Shown: one piece after another, positions 7,067 to 13,259 of the stretch
Numbering within the stretch: the first letter of the stretch is position 1
Layout of the letters: each line of letters opens with the position of its first letter
Virus record (IMG/VR): IMGVR_UViG_3300011113_000313
Location: 1 to 35,092 of that record
Source: a virus
Strand: one strand, 5' to 3'
Length of the DNA stretch: 35,092 nucleotides
The notes under the pieces: generated by a model
What the model saw: only the letters and a program-made list of their open reading frames with translations
What the model was told of the DNA's origin: nothing
Databases searched by the model: none
Program-made: the position numbers and the translations under genes

Positions 7067-7549
7067 TTAGAACGGTACGGGTGTTCCGTCGGCATCTAAC
7101 TCAACGACGGCTGGTTTAGTTGCGCCAGGGCGATTGCATTTCCTGACGAAGTCTTTATCGACTTTGATTTTGGTTGCGCCCGCGGGCAGGACGGCCTGCA
7201 CGTTGGCATACGTCGATCCATCACGCTCCGCATGCGTCACGAGGATCTGGCACGGCTTACCGATTAGCGTTTCCAGATCCAGATTCTGCGGTGGAGCCTT
7301 CTTGGCATAAGACTTAAGGTCTTTGAACAAGGCCGCCTTTTCGTGGAGGCTCAGTCCGTAACGCCGGCCGATAGTGAACGGCCGCCCGTCCTCCATCTTT
7401 TCAGCGATCTGCCATACCAGGCGGATCTGATGTTTCTTTCCGTACTGTGTTTCAACTACGCCGAGATCCTCAACGTCGCAGAACACTGCGTCGTGATTAC
7501 CTTCGGGCGCTGGGGTGTATGTGCCACCCCGACTAGCTACTATTGGCAT
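7067..7549 (-). CDS. Probable ssDNA-binding protein of phage recombination modules
   Basis: 160 residues. The order of motifs matches a phage family that often accompanies recombination nucleases: DAVFCDVEDLGVVET near the start, a QIRLVWQI strand, GRRYGLSLHEKAALFKDLKS in the middle, then LIGKPCQILVTH and YANVQAV strands, and an acidic, Pro-rich C-terminus. This beta-rich body with a flexible acidic tail is typical of single-strand binding proteins. ATG at 7549. It lies just upstream of the exonuclease. The family is recognised from pattern, not by a catalytic motif. Confidence 0.65.
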   Translation of the reverse strand: MPIVASRGGTYTPAPEGNHDAVFCDVEDLGVVETQYGKKHQIRLVWQIAEKMEDGRPFTIGRRYGLSLHEKAALFKDLKSYAKKAPPQNLDLETLIGKPCQILVTHAERDGSTYANVQAVLPAGATKIKVDKDFVRKCNRPGATKPAVVELDADGTPVPF

Positions 7550-7605
7550 ATTAGGATTTCCTTTCTTGTTTATTGTTTCTTTGTTTTGGTTTCTTGGATT
7601 TGCGA

Positions 7606-7821
7606 TTACTCGTCATCGCAAAAATCGTTATTTCTGTGCGGTTGGTTAAGGTCTTGGAACTCGCGGTCGGCGTTATCCCACGCAAGGTCGTGTTGTCTGG
7701 CTAGTTTTTGAGCGGCCTGCATATCTCCGCTTTTCACGGCTTCTTTAATTTTCTTTAAATGATTGCCTTCAGCCCGAAGGGTTGCCGTTTCCATAAATAG
7801 AAATGCGTAGTTAGGCATCAT
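7606..7821 (-). CDS. Small hypothetical acidic protein
   Basis: 71 residues. ATG at 7821 shares its first base with the TAA of the upstream gene (TAATG); a second ATG follows immediately. Residues 10-50 are helical (LKKIKEAVKSGDMQAAQKLA looks like a helix-turn-helix repeat pair), and the end is Asn/Asp-rich. No family is recognised. It precedes the ssDNA-binding gene by 56 bases. Confidence 0.55.
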   Translation of the reverse strand: MMPNYAFLFMETATLRAEGNHLKKIKEAVKSGDMQAAQKLARQHDLAWDNADREFQDLNQPHRNNDFCDDE

Positions 7822-7961
7822 TACCCTCTCCTGTTGTTGCCGTAGTAATCGGCAAAACGCTGATTTTCATATTCAGAGTCAGCCTTCTCCCGCTCATAGA
7901 CGTCGTATTCGTAGTCCGGCTTGTCGTTGTTTATTGGCGTATCGTTGATTGGTTCGCTCAT
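7821..7961 (-). CDS. Small acidic hypothetical protein (46 aa)
   Basis: ATG at 7961 overlaps the TGA of the nuclease gene (ATGA), which argues against longer upstream starts in this frame. The product is strongly acidic and Tyr/Asn-rich (start MSEPINDTPINN, end YYGNNRRG), probably disordered. Small acidic phage proteins may act as DNA mimics or inhibitors, but nothing here proves that. Confidence 0.5.
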   Translation of the reverse strand: MSEPINDTPINNDKPDYEYDVYEREKADSEYENQRFADYYGNNRRG

Positions 7962-8290
7962 TTTCTCTCCTTCATGGACAGGCGGAATGATTTGGCAGTC
8001 ATCGCCACCGCTTCGGCCGTCAGGCATTTCGTGGTAAATCGCCAGATCCGCCAGCCCAGGTCGGCGGCCGCTCGATATTTTTCGCAATCCTTGACCATCC
8101 CCATCCCGCGACCGTGCCTGCCTCCAAACGGTAGGAACGCACCTCCGTCCAGCTCGATCGCACAGCGGGCGGATTTGCAGGCAAAGTCAAAACGCCACTT
8201 GCGAGTCGGGTGGAACGTATGCTCTGCGATCAGCTCTGGCCCACCGGCAACTTTCCAAAGCAGAATAAATTTGCTGGCCAGTGCGCTCAC
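7958..8290 (-). CDS. Vsr/DUF559-like PD-(D/E)XK nuclease
   Basis: 110 residues from GTG at 8290 (GTGA overlap with the previous stop). The core reads RKWRFDFA (D35) and CAIELDGG (E46, D48), then a GRH motif (H59), KDCEKYRAAADLGW and RIWRFT. This is the order of Vsr-type/DUF559 endonucleases: Asp, Glu, His-containing loop, then the strand-helix end. Phages use such enzymes as Holliday-junction resolvases or nicking nucleases in packaging and recombination. Confidence 0.7.
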   Translation of the reverse strand: MSALASKFILLWKVAGGPELIAEHTFHPTRKWRFDFACKSARCAIELDGGAFLPFGGRHGRGMGMVKDCEKYRAAADLGWRIWRFTTKCLTAEAVAMTAKSFRLSMKERK

Positions 8291-8472
8291 GATTGCACTC
8301 CCTGCTTTTCGATTAAACCTTTAATAATATCCTCGATCCGCTCCAACCGATTGCGTAGTTCCTTGTTTTTTGCTTGTAGATCGATCAACGCCATCGTCAT
8401 AGACAAGGCGCCCGAGCCGTAACTGGCGGCAGGTGCAGACAATACGCCCTCTTGTTCTAAGTCGCGTATCAT
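8287..8472 (-). CDS. Small coiled-coil protein
   Basis: 61 residues. The C-terminal half (LQAKNKELRNRLERIEDIIK) is a clear coiled coil. ATG at 8472 overlaps the upstream TGA, and its stop overlaps the nuclease GTG, so it belongs to the coupled series. It may oligomerise or tether a neighbour. No family is recognised. Confidence 0.55.
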   Translation of the reverse strand: MIRDLEQEGVLSAPAASYGSGALSMTMALIDLQAKNKELRNRLERIEDIIKGLIEKQGVQS

Positions 8473-8627
8473 AGATCCCTAAAAATTTTGCGGATTTGAT
8501 CGATCACCCAGCCCATGACGATCACGGCCACGGTTAGCCCAGCGATTCCAGAGCCCACGAACAGAGCCCAGCCAGTAATCAGCATGGATACCTGAGCGAG
8601 ATCCCGCATGACTTGCCAGTCGATCAT
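8469..8627 (-). CDS. Small membrane protein (52 aa)
   Basis: Starts at ATG 8627, which overlaps the TGA of the preceding gene (ATGA), in preference to a longer frame from 8663. Residues 13-42 are hydrophobic (one long or two short membrane spans), followed by a basic end QIRKIFRDL on the likely cytoplasmic side. It is encoded early, so superinfection exclusion is possible, but no family is recognised. Confidence 0.6.
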   Translation of the reverse strand: MIDWQVMRDLAQVSMLITGWALFVGSGIAGLTVAVIVMGWVIDQIRKIFRDL

Positions 8628-8887
8628 TTGCTGGCCTCGTGTTGGGCGTGCCACATACGGCACACGGCGGGATTGGGGTGATAAATAAACGCTTCGGCGG
8701 TCAAATCGTACCCGCCGCGCGAATTTAAATTAAGTTGCTGGTAGTACGGCTTTTTAGGCTCAGTTATTACCGCCGTGTTACTGCTTTGGCGTAAGTCGTT
8801 ATAGTGATAATTAGTGGCAGTGGAGGGATTTGAACCCCCGATTCTATTTCCCTCTACGTTTTGATTGATTATGGTTGGAAGCGTCAT
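8624..8887 (-). CDS. First gene of the early operon; attP core lies inside it
   Basis: 87 residues from ATG 8887. Residues 14-25 (NRIGGSNPSTAT) are simply the translation of the tRNA 3'-end sequence embedded here. The remainder (QQLNLNSRGGYDLTAEAFIY and the His-rich end) looks like ordinary protein, and its stop is coupled to the next ATG. Integration at the core would cut this gene after its first codons and separate the rest of the operon from sequences to the right. No function is recognised. Confidence 0.5.
   Translation of the reverse strand: MTLPTIINQNVEGNRIGGSNPSTATNYHYNDLRQSSNTAVITEPKKPYYQQLNLNSRGGYDLTAEAFIYHPNPAVCRMWHAQHEASK
8815..8844 (-). other. attP: tRNA 3'-end fragment, probable attP core
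   Basis: On the minus strand this reads as the T-arm and acceptor 3' strand of a tRNA: stem GGGGG, loop TTCAAAT, stem CCCTC, then CACTGCC and a discriminator A. No matching D-arm or anticodon arm precedes it, so it is not a tRNA gene. Its position beside a tyrosine integrase gene is that of an attP site targeting a host tRNA whose 5' strand should read GGCAGUG. No CCA is encoded after the discriminator in this copy. Confidence 0.75.
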
Positions 8888-8931
8888 GGTGTAATCTTGC
8901 CTTAAACCGAGTAAATGTTACCTTTGTGACT

Positions 8932-10029
8932 ATGGCGTATTCTTACCAAAAACGCGGCAGCCCTTGGTTCTTTATACGTTTTAAAGACCCGACCGGAAAG
9001 TGGCGCAGTAAAAGCACCCGATACCGAATCGACAATACTCTGCATCGCGCAAAGGCAACGGCCGAGGCCGCCCGAATTGGAGTGAACGAAAAGCGAAAAG
9101 ATTGCGGCCACGAGTGGGTTGAAGATTTGATCCAGAATCATCCCGTTTCCCCTCTGACGAAAATTTATTACAGGAATTCTTGGCGTCATCTGGCGAGATT
9201 TATTAGTGAGAAAAAAATAACCCTGCAAGCGTTTTCTGCTAATGATTGTGAAATTTATTTGAAATGGCGCCAAAGCCTTCCACGCACCTCTGGTCGCAAG
9301 GCCGGGCGCAACCAAGCGTGTGCGGATTTGAAGCTGCTTAAGTGGATTCATAGGCAAGGCCGACTGCTGGGAAAGATGGATTCTGTCGCTCTTCTGGATT
9401 ATCGAATTAAGCGGGGGCCGATCTCCCGAATTAAACCTGTCTTTTCGGACAATGAGATTAAAATCGTAAGGAAGGCTCTGGCTGTTAATGGTGTGCCAGA
9501 ATGGATGCGAATCAGCTTTGAAATTGCCTTGGCTACAGGTTGCCGTCTCCGTGAGACGCAGATCCCGCTCAATTGCGTGGACTTGAAGAATCGCATCCTT
9601 ACGTTTCCCTGCCCCAAAGGTGGAGCTGGCAAATCCTTCAGCATTCCCATACCGGCCGCTATTGAACCCATGCTGGCCAGAATGAAGGCCGAGGGACGCG
9701 AGGTGACTTGCATCGTTCCCAGCACGCGAGCTTCGCTTTGCTGGCGTCGCCTTCTGGATATATGCGGACTTAAACGTCACTGCTTCCACTCCCTTCGGGT
9801 AACCCGAGTGACGAGACTGCGGCTTTCAGGCTGTTCTCAATCCGTTGCCATGAGATTGGTGAATCACTCCTCGACGTTAGTTCACGAGCTTTACCAGCGG
9901 CACTGTGTGGACGACTTGCGCGATGCTGTGAATTTAGGCCAGACTGCGCCAGCCGCCATTGATCAAAATCAGAGGGAATTACCTTTCCCGCGATCTGCGG
10001 GAATCCAGGCAGTGCCTGCATTTGCTTAA
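8932..10029 (+). CDS. int: Tyrosine recombinase (phage integrase)
   Basis: 365 residues from ATG 8932; a frame extension to 8875 overlaps the divergent gene and looks non-coding. The N-terminal arm-binding part begins KRGSPWFFIRF, a core-binding SAM-like domain covers about 65-160, and the catalytic domain follows: R205 in TGCRLRET, K229 in CPKGG, H286-x-x-R289, H312 and nucleophile Y321 in HELYQRH. All six catalytic positions are present. It is one of only two plus-strand genes and lies next to the tRNA-derived core, so it should insert the phage there. The last 40 residues are a low-complexity tail overlapping the excisionase gene antisense. Confidence 0.9.
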   Translation: MAYSYQKRGSPWFFIRFKDPTGKWRSKSTRYRIDNTLHRAKATAEAARIGVNEKRKDCGHEWVEDLIQNHPVSPLTKIYYRNSWRHLARFISEKKITLQAFSANDCEIYLKWRQSLPRTSGRKAGRNQACADLKLLKWIHRQGRLLGKMDSVALLDYRIKRGPISRIKPVFSDNEIKIVRKALAVNGVPEWMRISFEIALATGCRLRETQIPLNCVDLKNRILTFPCPKGGAGKSFSIPIPAAIEPMLARMKAEGREVTCIVPSTRASLCWRRLLDICGLKRHCFHSLRVTRVTRLRLSGCSQSVAMRLVNHSSTLVHELYQRHCVDDLRDAVNLGQTAPAAIDQNQRELPFPRSAGIQAVPAFA

Positions 10030-10135
10030 TACGCACGTATCCAAGGCCGTAAGCGGCGCCTAGCTGGCGAAGGGAAAGAGCTCGGTTTTCCTGGCGGAGT
10101 TTCATGGCAATATCGTTAAGACGCTTCAAGCTCAT
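9770..10135 (-). CDS. Excisionase-like DNA-binding protein, antisense to the integrase 3' end
   Basis: 121 residues from ATG 10135, 7 bases after the stop of the minus-strand RHH gene. Residues 1-65 look like a winged-helix/MerR-like Xis: ALSLRQLGAAYGLGYVRIKQ, then PGFPQIAGKVIPSDFDQWRLA, where the Pro-Gly-Phe-Pro turn and W are typical. The C-terminal half (about 70-121) is Ser/Arg-rich and antisense to the integrase active-site codons (260-base overlap), so its true extent is less sure. Being in an operon with the RHH protein ties excision to the switch. Confidence 0.55.
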   Translation of the reverse strand: MSLKRLNDIAMKLRQENRALSLRQLGAAYGLGYVRIKQMQALPGFPQIAGKVIPSDFDQWRLAQSGLNSQHRASRPHSAAGKARELTSRSDSPISWQRIENSLKAAVSSLGLPEGSGSSDV

Positions 10136-10142
10136 GGCGTAT

Positions 10143-10304
10143 CTAGCTTTGCTCTCCCGATGCTCTTGCGAGCAGTTGGGTGACGAGCTGGGAAAGTGAA
10201 ATACGACGAGCAGCGGCCAGTTTCTGTGCTGCCTTTTTCAATACCGACGGCAGGACAAGATTTGTCTTTTCTGCTTTGTTACCATTGAGAAAGCGACGAG
10301 GCAT
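10143..10304 (-). CDS. Ribbon-helix-helix regulator, leftward (53 aa)
   Basis: ATG 10304, 53 codons: MPRRFLNGNKAEKTNLVLPS, then helix A (VLKKAAQKLAAARR) and helix B (SLSQLVTQLLARA). The beta strand TNLVL followed by two helices is the Arc/MetJ/CopG fold. It faces a second RHH gene across 107 bases, and its start codon sits inside a GGCGTAT copy. It probably forms one arm of a two-repressor switch and is co-transcribed with the excisionase-like gene. Confidence 0.75.
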   Translation of the reverse strand: MPRRFLNGNKAEKTNLVLPSVLKKAAQKLAAARRISLSQLVTQLLARASGEQS

Positions 10305-10411
10305 ACGCCTTGACTACGCATAGTCTGCGTATTGTCCATAACTTTCTTTTTATTTATTAAAGTTTCTTTCAAACTTGCAAGGCGTATAAATTACGCATAC
10401 TATGTTCCCCT
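10305..10411. promoter_or_regulatory. Divergent operator region of the RHH switch
   Basis: It holds two inverted repeats with the same half-site: TACGCA-TAGTC-TGCGTA (10315-10331) and GCGTA-TAAAT-TACGC (10382-10396). Extra half-sites are GGCGTAT on the minus strand at 10303-10309 and TACGC followed by ATAC at 10392-10400. GACTA-CGCA-TAGTC (10312-10325) is nested in the first repeat. Between them lies a very AT-rich stretch (10338-10373). This is the arrangement expected for cooperative binding by small RHH dimers. Confidence 0.7.
10375..10403 (+). promoter_or_regulatory. Promoter for the rightward RHH gene, operator in the spacer
   Basis: -35 TTGCAA (10375-10380), exactly 17 bases, then -10 TACTAT (10398-10403). 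The spacer contains the GCGTA/TACGC inverted repeat, so binding there would block RNA polymerase. The ATG lies 8 bases after the -10, so the transcript would start at or within a few bases of the start codon and would be leaderless or nearly so. Confidence 0.6.
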
Positions 10412-10555
10412 ATGAAAAAGGTGAAAACCAACCTTACAATAGATCCCAAGGTGAAACGCAACGGCGAGCGACTAGCTAAGAAAGGCGGATTAAGCCTTTC
10501 GGCCTTTATTACCACCCTGCTCGTGAAAGAGCTGGCCAAAGAAACTAGACGCTAG
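10412..10555 (+). CDS. Ribbon-helix-helix regulator, rightward (47 aa)
   Basis: ATG 10412, 47 codons: strand VKTNLTI, helix A (DPKVKRNGERLAKK), a turn, then helix B (LSLSAFITTLLVKELAKE). This is an Arc/CopG-type RHH fold with no extra domain. It is driven by the promoter that overlaps its own probable operator, implying autorepression. Its TAG (10553-10555) is interleaved with the TAG of the convergent minus-strand gene in the shared CTAG. No Shine-Dalgarno sequence is present, consistent with leaderless translation. Confidence 0.75.
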   Translation: MKKVKTNLTIDPKVKRNGERLAKKGGLSLSAFITTLLVKELAKETRR

Positions 10556-10851
10556 TTTTTGGGCGATTTGCCTGAAGTAAGCCGGTAGTGCGGCACCTTG
10601 CGGCAGTGGCCTAGAAACTTTTTTCCGCTTGAATCAACGTGAGGCAGTCGAATCACGTAACTTTTTTTCTCCGCCCTCCCGTCTGTAACCAATTGTGCCA
10701 AGAGTTTATTAGAGTAATTTGCCGATTTTCCCCACAGCTCGGCAATCTGATGTTTAGTTAGCCAGCCAGCCGGTACCACTTCCTGACGATGCCCAGCAAC
10801 ATATTCGGTCAGGACGGTTGCCCAATCTGACTTTATACTGGATATCGCCAT
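10552..10851 (-). CDS. Small winged-helix-like DNA-binding protein
   Basis: 99 residues from ATG 10851, preceded by AGGAGG, although the spacing is only 3 bases. It overlaps the phosphoesterase end by 19 bases. Residues 30-60 (WLTKHQIAELWGKSANYSNK) look like an HTH, followed by a helix LLAQLVTDGRAEKK and a wing-like strand pair ending in PHYRL. The last gene of the late strand, it ends head to head with the RHH gene at a shared CTAG. GGCGTAT also occurs at its start (10850-10856), so it may be under the same regulator. Confidence 0.6.
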   Translation of the reverse strand: MAISSIKSDWATVLTEYVAGHRQEVVPAGWLTKHQIAELWGKSANYSNKLLAQLVTDGRAEKKSYVIRLPHVDSSGKKFLGHCRKVPHYRLTSGKSPKN

Positions 10852-11579
10852 ACGCCTCCTACTGGCGAGAGCACGTTCACCGTGCATCCCTGCCCGCCTT
10901 CTACGTACTCGCCCCACGCCACACCGTGCTGCCACCTAGTAACGGATCGCTGCCGCCGGGCGTAGTGCATGCTGGGAATGTCTGCTAGGCAACCGATCGA
11001 CCAGCCGACCGGCGCTCCAAAGCTACGGCCCGCAGTTCGATCTATCCTGTGCAGATGCCCCATAACAATAGGCTTTTGAACCATCTCCACGTGATCACGC
11101 ACTGCGCTGGATTCAGAAAACATATAGCCATGCCCAAATGCCGTGCCTCCTAGAATGCGCCATCCTGTCTCTATGTCGTAAGGGATATATTTCGCTCGTA
11201 AATCCTTACACATATTAAAGATTTCAGACTTTGCCGACGTGCAGCAGTGCGCGACGATTGCGCTAGGCGAGTATTGTAGAGCCGTTAGGCGGTGCTCATG
11301 ATTTCCCTCAAAGATATAGCGTGGCGCCAATTCTCGAACGAAATTAAGGCCAGCATCAAAGTCCTCTCGGATGGATGCGGTGCGTTCGGGCGAATCTGGA
11401 TCTTTCCTTGCGCTACCCATTAACCCAGACAGATCGACAAAATCGCCAAGGTGGAGCGTCATATCTGGCTGCCACCGCCTTTTCATTTCTAAAGCAGCCT
11501 TGCAGGCGGCTGCGTTCGCCAGGTGTCCGTGGCTACAGCTCACCGCCAGCCATCGCTTCCACTTGCGAATGACTTTCAT
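10833..11579 (-). CDS. Calcineurin-like metallophosphoesterase, altered first motif
   Basis: 248 residues. The metallophosphoesterase motifs appear in order: SCSHGH at 14-19, LGDFVD at 44-49, GNHEHR at 92-97, FGHGY at 149-152 and GHLHR at 174-178. The first motif normally reads DxH; here the Asp position is C15, so one metal ligand is changed while H17 remains. The enzyme may be active with altered metal use or may be non-catalytic. It is coupled by ATGA to the gene upstream. Phage enzymes of this type often act on nucleotides or 5' phosphates; the substrate is unknown. Confidence 0.8.
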   Translation of the reverse strand: MKVIRKWKRWLAVSCSHGHLANAAACKAALEMKRRWQPDMTLHLGDFVDLSGLMGSARKDPDSPERTASIREDFDAGLNFVRELAPRYIFEGNHEHRLTALQYSPSAIVAHCCTSAKSEIFNMCKDLRAKYIPYDIETGWRILGGTAFGHGYMFSESSAVRDHVEMVQKPIVMGHLHRIDRTAGRSFGAPVGWSIGCLADIPSMHYARRQRSVTRWQHGVAWGEYVEGGQGCTVNVLSPVGGVWRYPV

Positions 11580-11902
11580 TTCTTATCGGCCGCCGACGGG
11601 AATCCCTCGAGCACGGCTAGGATCTGCCTGCAACTTTCACGCGATTGCGCTGCCACCACGCTTTCGTCGCTGGCTCCGATTAGAGCAATCTCCGCTATGA
11701 CCGAAAGCTGCATTTTCAAAGTGTGGACGTAGGTGCATAGATCTAGCACCTCTTCCCACGCATCTTTCCACACCGGCCTGCGCCATAACGCTCCACCGTG
11801 CTCGTCTTGCCCCTTGCGATATTTGGCGTCCAGATCCCTGGTTAAATCTCGCAGGATGCCAGCCAGATGCTTCTCATGTTCAGGCGTCACCGCGAACTCC
11901 AC
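11576..11902 (-). CDS. MazG/DUF5664-like helical phage protein
   Basis: 108 residues, all-alpha. The pattern KYRKGQDEHGG, a linker, then DAWEEVLDLCTYVHTLKMQL resembles MazG-like or dATP/dGTP-pyrophosphohydrolase-related phage proteins, in which the E-E-x-x-D acidic cluster binds metal. The classic EExxE plus ExxD set is incomplete, so activity is uncertain. The start used is GTG 11902, which overlaps the endolysin end by 16 bases. Confidence 0.5.
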   Translation of the reverse strand: MEFAVTPEHEKHLAGILRDLTRDLDAKYRKGQDEHGGALWRRPVWKDAWEEVLDLCTYVHTLKMQLSVIAEIALIGASDESVVAAQSRESCRQILAVLEGFPSAADKK

Positions 11903-12417
11903 GGCCTGTTACTTACTAGGCTTTTGGCCTTTGTTTTTATGCGGATATCCTTGGCCTTTATCTGTTCCACTTGTTCCACGGAGTTGCGTGAGATGTCACG
12001 CCAGCTCTTGTATTTGCTAGACTGCAAGTGGCCTGTTTCCCAAGAAATTGCGGATAATTCAAAACTGACGCCCACGTGCTCGCCTAGGCGAAAAGCCGTC
12101 TCGTTATCCCAATCCGCGATCCACAGATCCGCGTTCTTTGCCGACTGCTTGAGCGGAACCCAATCAAACGCTAGACCGTAGTTGTGATAACTTTCCCCTG
12201 GCTTGGCCTTAGTCACGATCTTGCTGCTGCCGTCTGTCCTACCTTTCGCAAAGAGCGCAGCCTGCTCCTCCATGGAACGCATACCGCAGTAGATAAGAGG
12301 CTCGATCCGGCTGGTCACCATTTCATTCACCCATCCCCTCACCTGCTTTTGAAAGCTGGCGTCTAACGAATCAATGGCCCGCAAGGTGCGGGAACTAGCT
12401 TCCGCAAGGCTGGTCAC
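11887..12417 (-). CDS. Endolysin, L-alanyl-D-glutamate peptidase (M15 family)
   Basis: 176 residues. The M15 signature SYHNYGLAFD (76-85) gives zinc ligands H78 and D85, and ETGH supplies H130. YCGMRSMEEQAALFAKGRT upstream matches the conserved substrate-cleft helix of T5 and Ply500-like endolysins. No signal peptide is seen, so release depends on the holin. The basic C-terminus (146-176) could bind the wall or membrane. GTG 12417 overlaps the lipoprotein stop (GTGA). The enzyme cuts the peptide stems of murein. Confidence 0.9.
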   Translation of the reverse strand: MTSLAEASSRTLRAIDSLDASFQKQVRGWVNEMVTSRIEPLIYCGMRSMEEQAALFAKGRTDGSSKIVTKAKPGESYHNYGLAFDWVPLKQSAKNADLWIADWDNETAFRLGEHVGVSFELSAISWETGHLQSSKYKSWRDISRNSVEQVEQIKAKDIRIKTKAKSLVSNRPWSSR

Positions 12418-12662
12418 TGCCTCGCTCGCTCTCTTTCAGTTTCTGCCAAGCTATCAGATAGCGCTTTGAGCGATTGCGCAAACAAATCTCTGTAAGCTTG
12501 CGGACAGGGCTTGTTTGTTCGCTCGGCTTTGTCCCATGCGTAGATGAAATAGCTAATCGTGTCCGGGCTTGGCGGCGGGCCGTCCTGCGTTTGGGACGTT
12601 GTCGCACAGGATGCCAGCGCGAGGCTACTGATCAGTAGGAGGGCGTTTAGTCCACCACGCAT
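12414..12662 (-). CDS. Small lipoprotein, probable outer spanin (Rz1-like)
   Basis: 82 residues with a lipoprotein signal: MRGGLNALLLISSLALASC, where LASC is the lipobox and C19 would be lipidated. A short Pro-rich linker (DGPPPSPD) and a helical end follow. It starts inside the upstream membrane-protein gene in another frame (38-base overlap), the embedded arrangement typical of Rz/Rz1 pairs. It probably links to the inner-membrane partner and disrupts the outer membrane at lysis. Confidence 0.65.
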   Translation of the reverse strand: MRGGLNALLLISSLALASCATTSQTQDGPPPSPDTISYFIYAWDKAERTNKPCPQAYRDLFAQSLKALSDSLAETERERARQ

Positions 12663-12795
12663 CTATGTCCCTTTGCCTGTTGCGGCGTTCCTTTTCGATC
12701 GCCTCAAAGTTGCGCTGAAGCGGCGATTTGCGTTTTAAGAACCACAGCACGATACCGATTATCCCGCCCAGCGCCGTTAAGATTCCGGCGATCAT
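12625..12795 (-). CDS. Short inner-membrane protein, possible i-spanin
   Basis: ATG 12795, 56 codons. An N-terminal span (residues 2-20) is followed by a basic stretch KRKSP and a charged helix with Arg/Glu alternation, the N-in topology of Rz-type spanins, although it is far shorter than most. Its 3' end overlaps the lipoprotein start. The pairing suggests a minimal spanin complex; an accessory holin is the other reading. Confidence 0.5.
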   Translation of the reverse strand: MIAGILTALGGIIGIVLWFLKRKSPLQRNFEAIEKERRNRQRDIDAWWTKRPPTDQ

Positions 12796-12801
12796 GGGTG
12801 G

Positions 12802-12972
12802 TTATTTTTTTGAGAACCGCGAGAGCACGTCTACCACGGCTTGCAACGCCTTCTCAGGCTGGTCGCCAGGGATAAAGGAGGCGATTGCAATAACCGCAGT
12901 AAGGAGCGCAGTAATCGCTCCGAGCACTCCGAGCCAATCAACACTAAGTAAGGTAGGGATAATTTGTTCCAT
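12802..12972 (-). CDS. Holin-like membrane protein (56 aa)
   Basis: ATG 12972, 56 codons: MEQIIPTLLSVDWLGVLGAI leads into one long hydrophobic span to about residue 34, then a charged C-terminal helix ending in SRFSKK. Size, single span and basic end fit a small holin. It lies between a coiled-coil/TM protein and the spanin-like pair, just upstream of the endolysin. Confidence 0.55.
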   Translation of the reverse strand: MEQIIPTLLSVDWLGVLGAITALLTAVIAIASFIPGDQPEKALQAVVDVLSRFSKK

Positions 12973-12998
12973 GCCCTTGGCGGGGTGTCAAAGCTAGG

Positions 12999-13259
12999 TC
13001 AAAAGCTGAAGCGACGTTTAATTAACTCCCACACCGTGCTTACCACTGCCCCAGATATCAACGCCACTAGCCATAGCTTCGTCTTAATCGTGTGGGCCTC
13101 TCGCTCCATGTTGGTCAAGCGGCCGTGATACTCGCCCAAGCTGGCTTGCGAGCGTTCTAATAAATCCAGAATTACCGTCTGCCTAGTTTCCACGCGAGCC
13201 ACGGCCTCTCGGACTACAGATAACCGCTCTGAAAGTTCGGCGACTTGGTCGGTGCTCAT
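12999..13259 (-). CDS. XhlA-like coiled-coil/membrane protein
   Basis: 86 residues: a helical, heptad-rich N-terminus (residues 3-58) and a C-terminal membrane span (LWLVALISGAVVSTVW, 62-77) with a basic tail RRFSF. This is the layout of haemolysin XhlA-type lysis proteins. ATG 13259 overlaps the upstream TGA. It probably works with the holin or as an antiholin. Confidence 0.6.
   Translation of the reverse strand: MSTDQVAELSERLSVVREAVARVETRQTVILDLLERSQASLGEYHGRLTNMEREAHTIKTKLWLVALISGAVVSTVWELIKRRFSF

Noticed and set aside
8815-8880. A complete tRNA gene on the minus strand
   Set aside because: Only the T-arm and acceptor 3' strand are present; no D-arm, anticodon arm or matching 5' strand precedes them.
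8902-9789. Minus-strand frame across most of the integrase
   Set aside because: Antisense to a clear integrase with all catalytic residues; no domain, and incompatible with the divergent gene starts.
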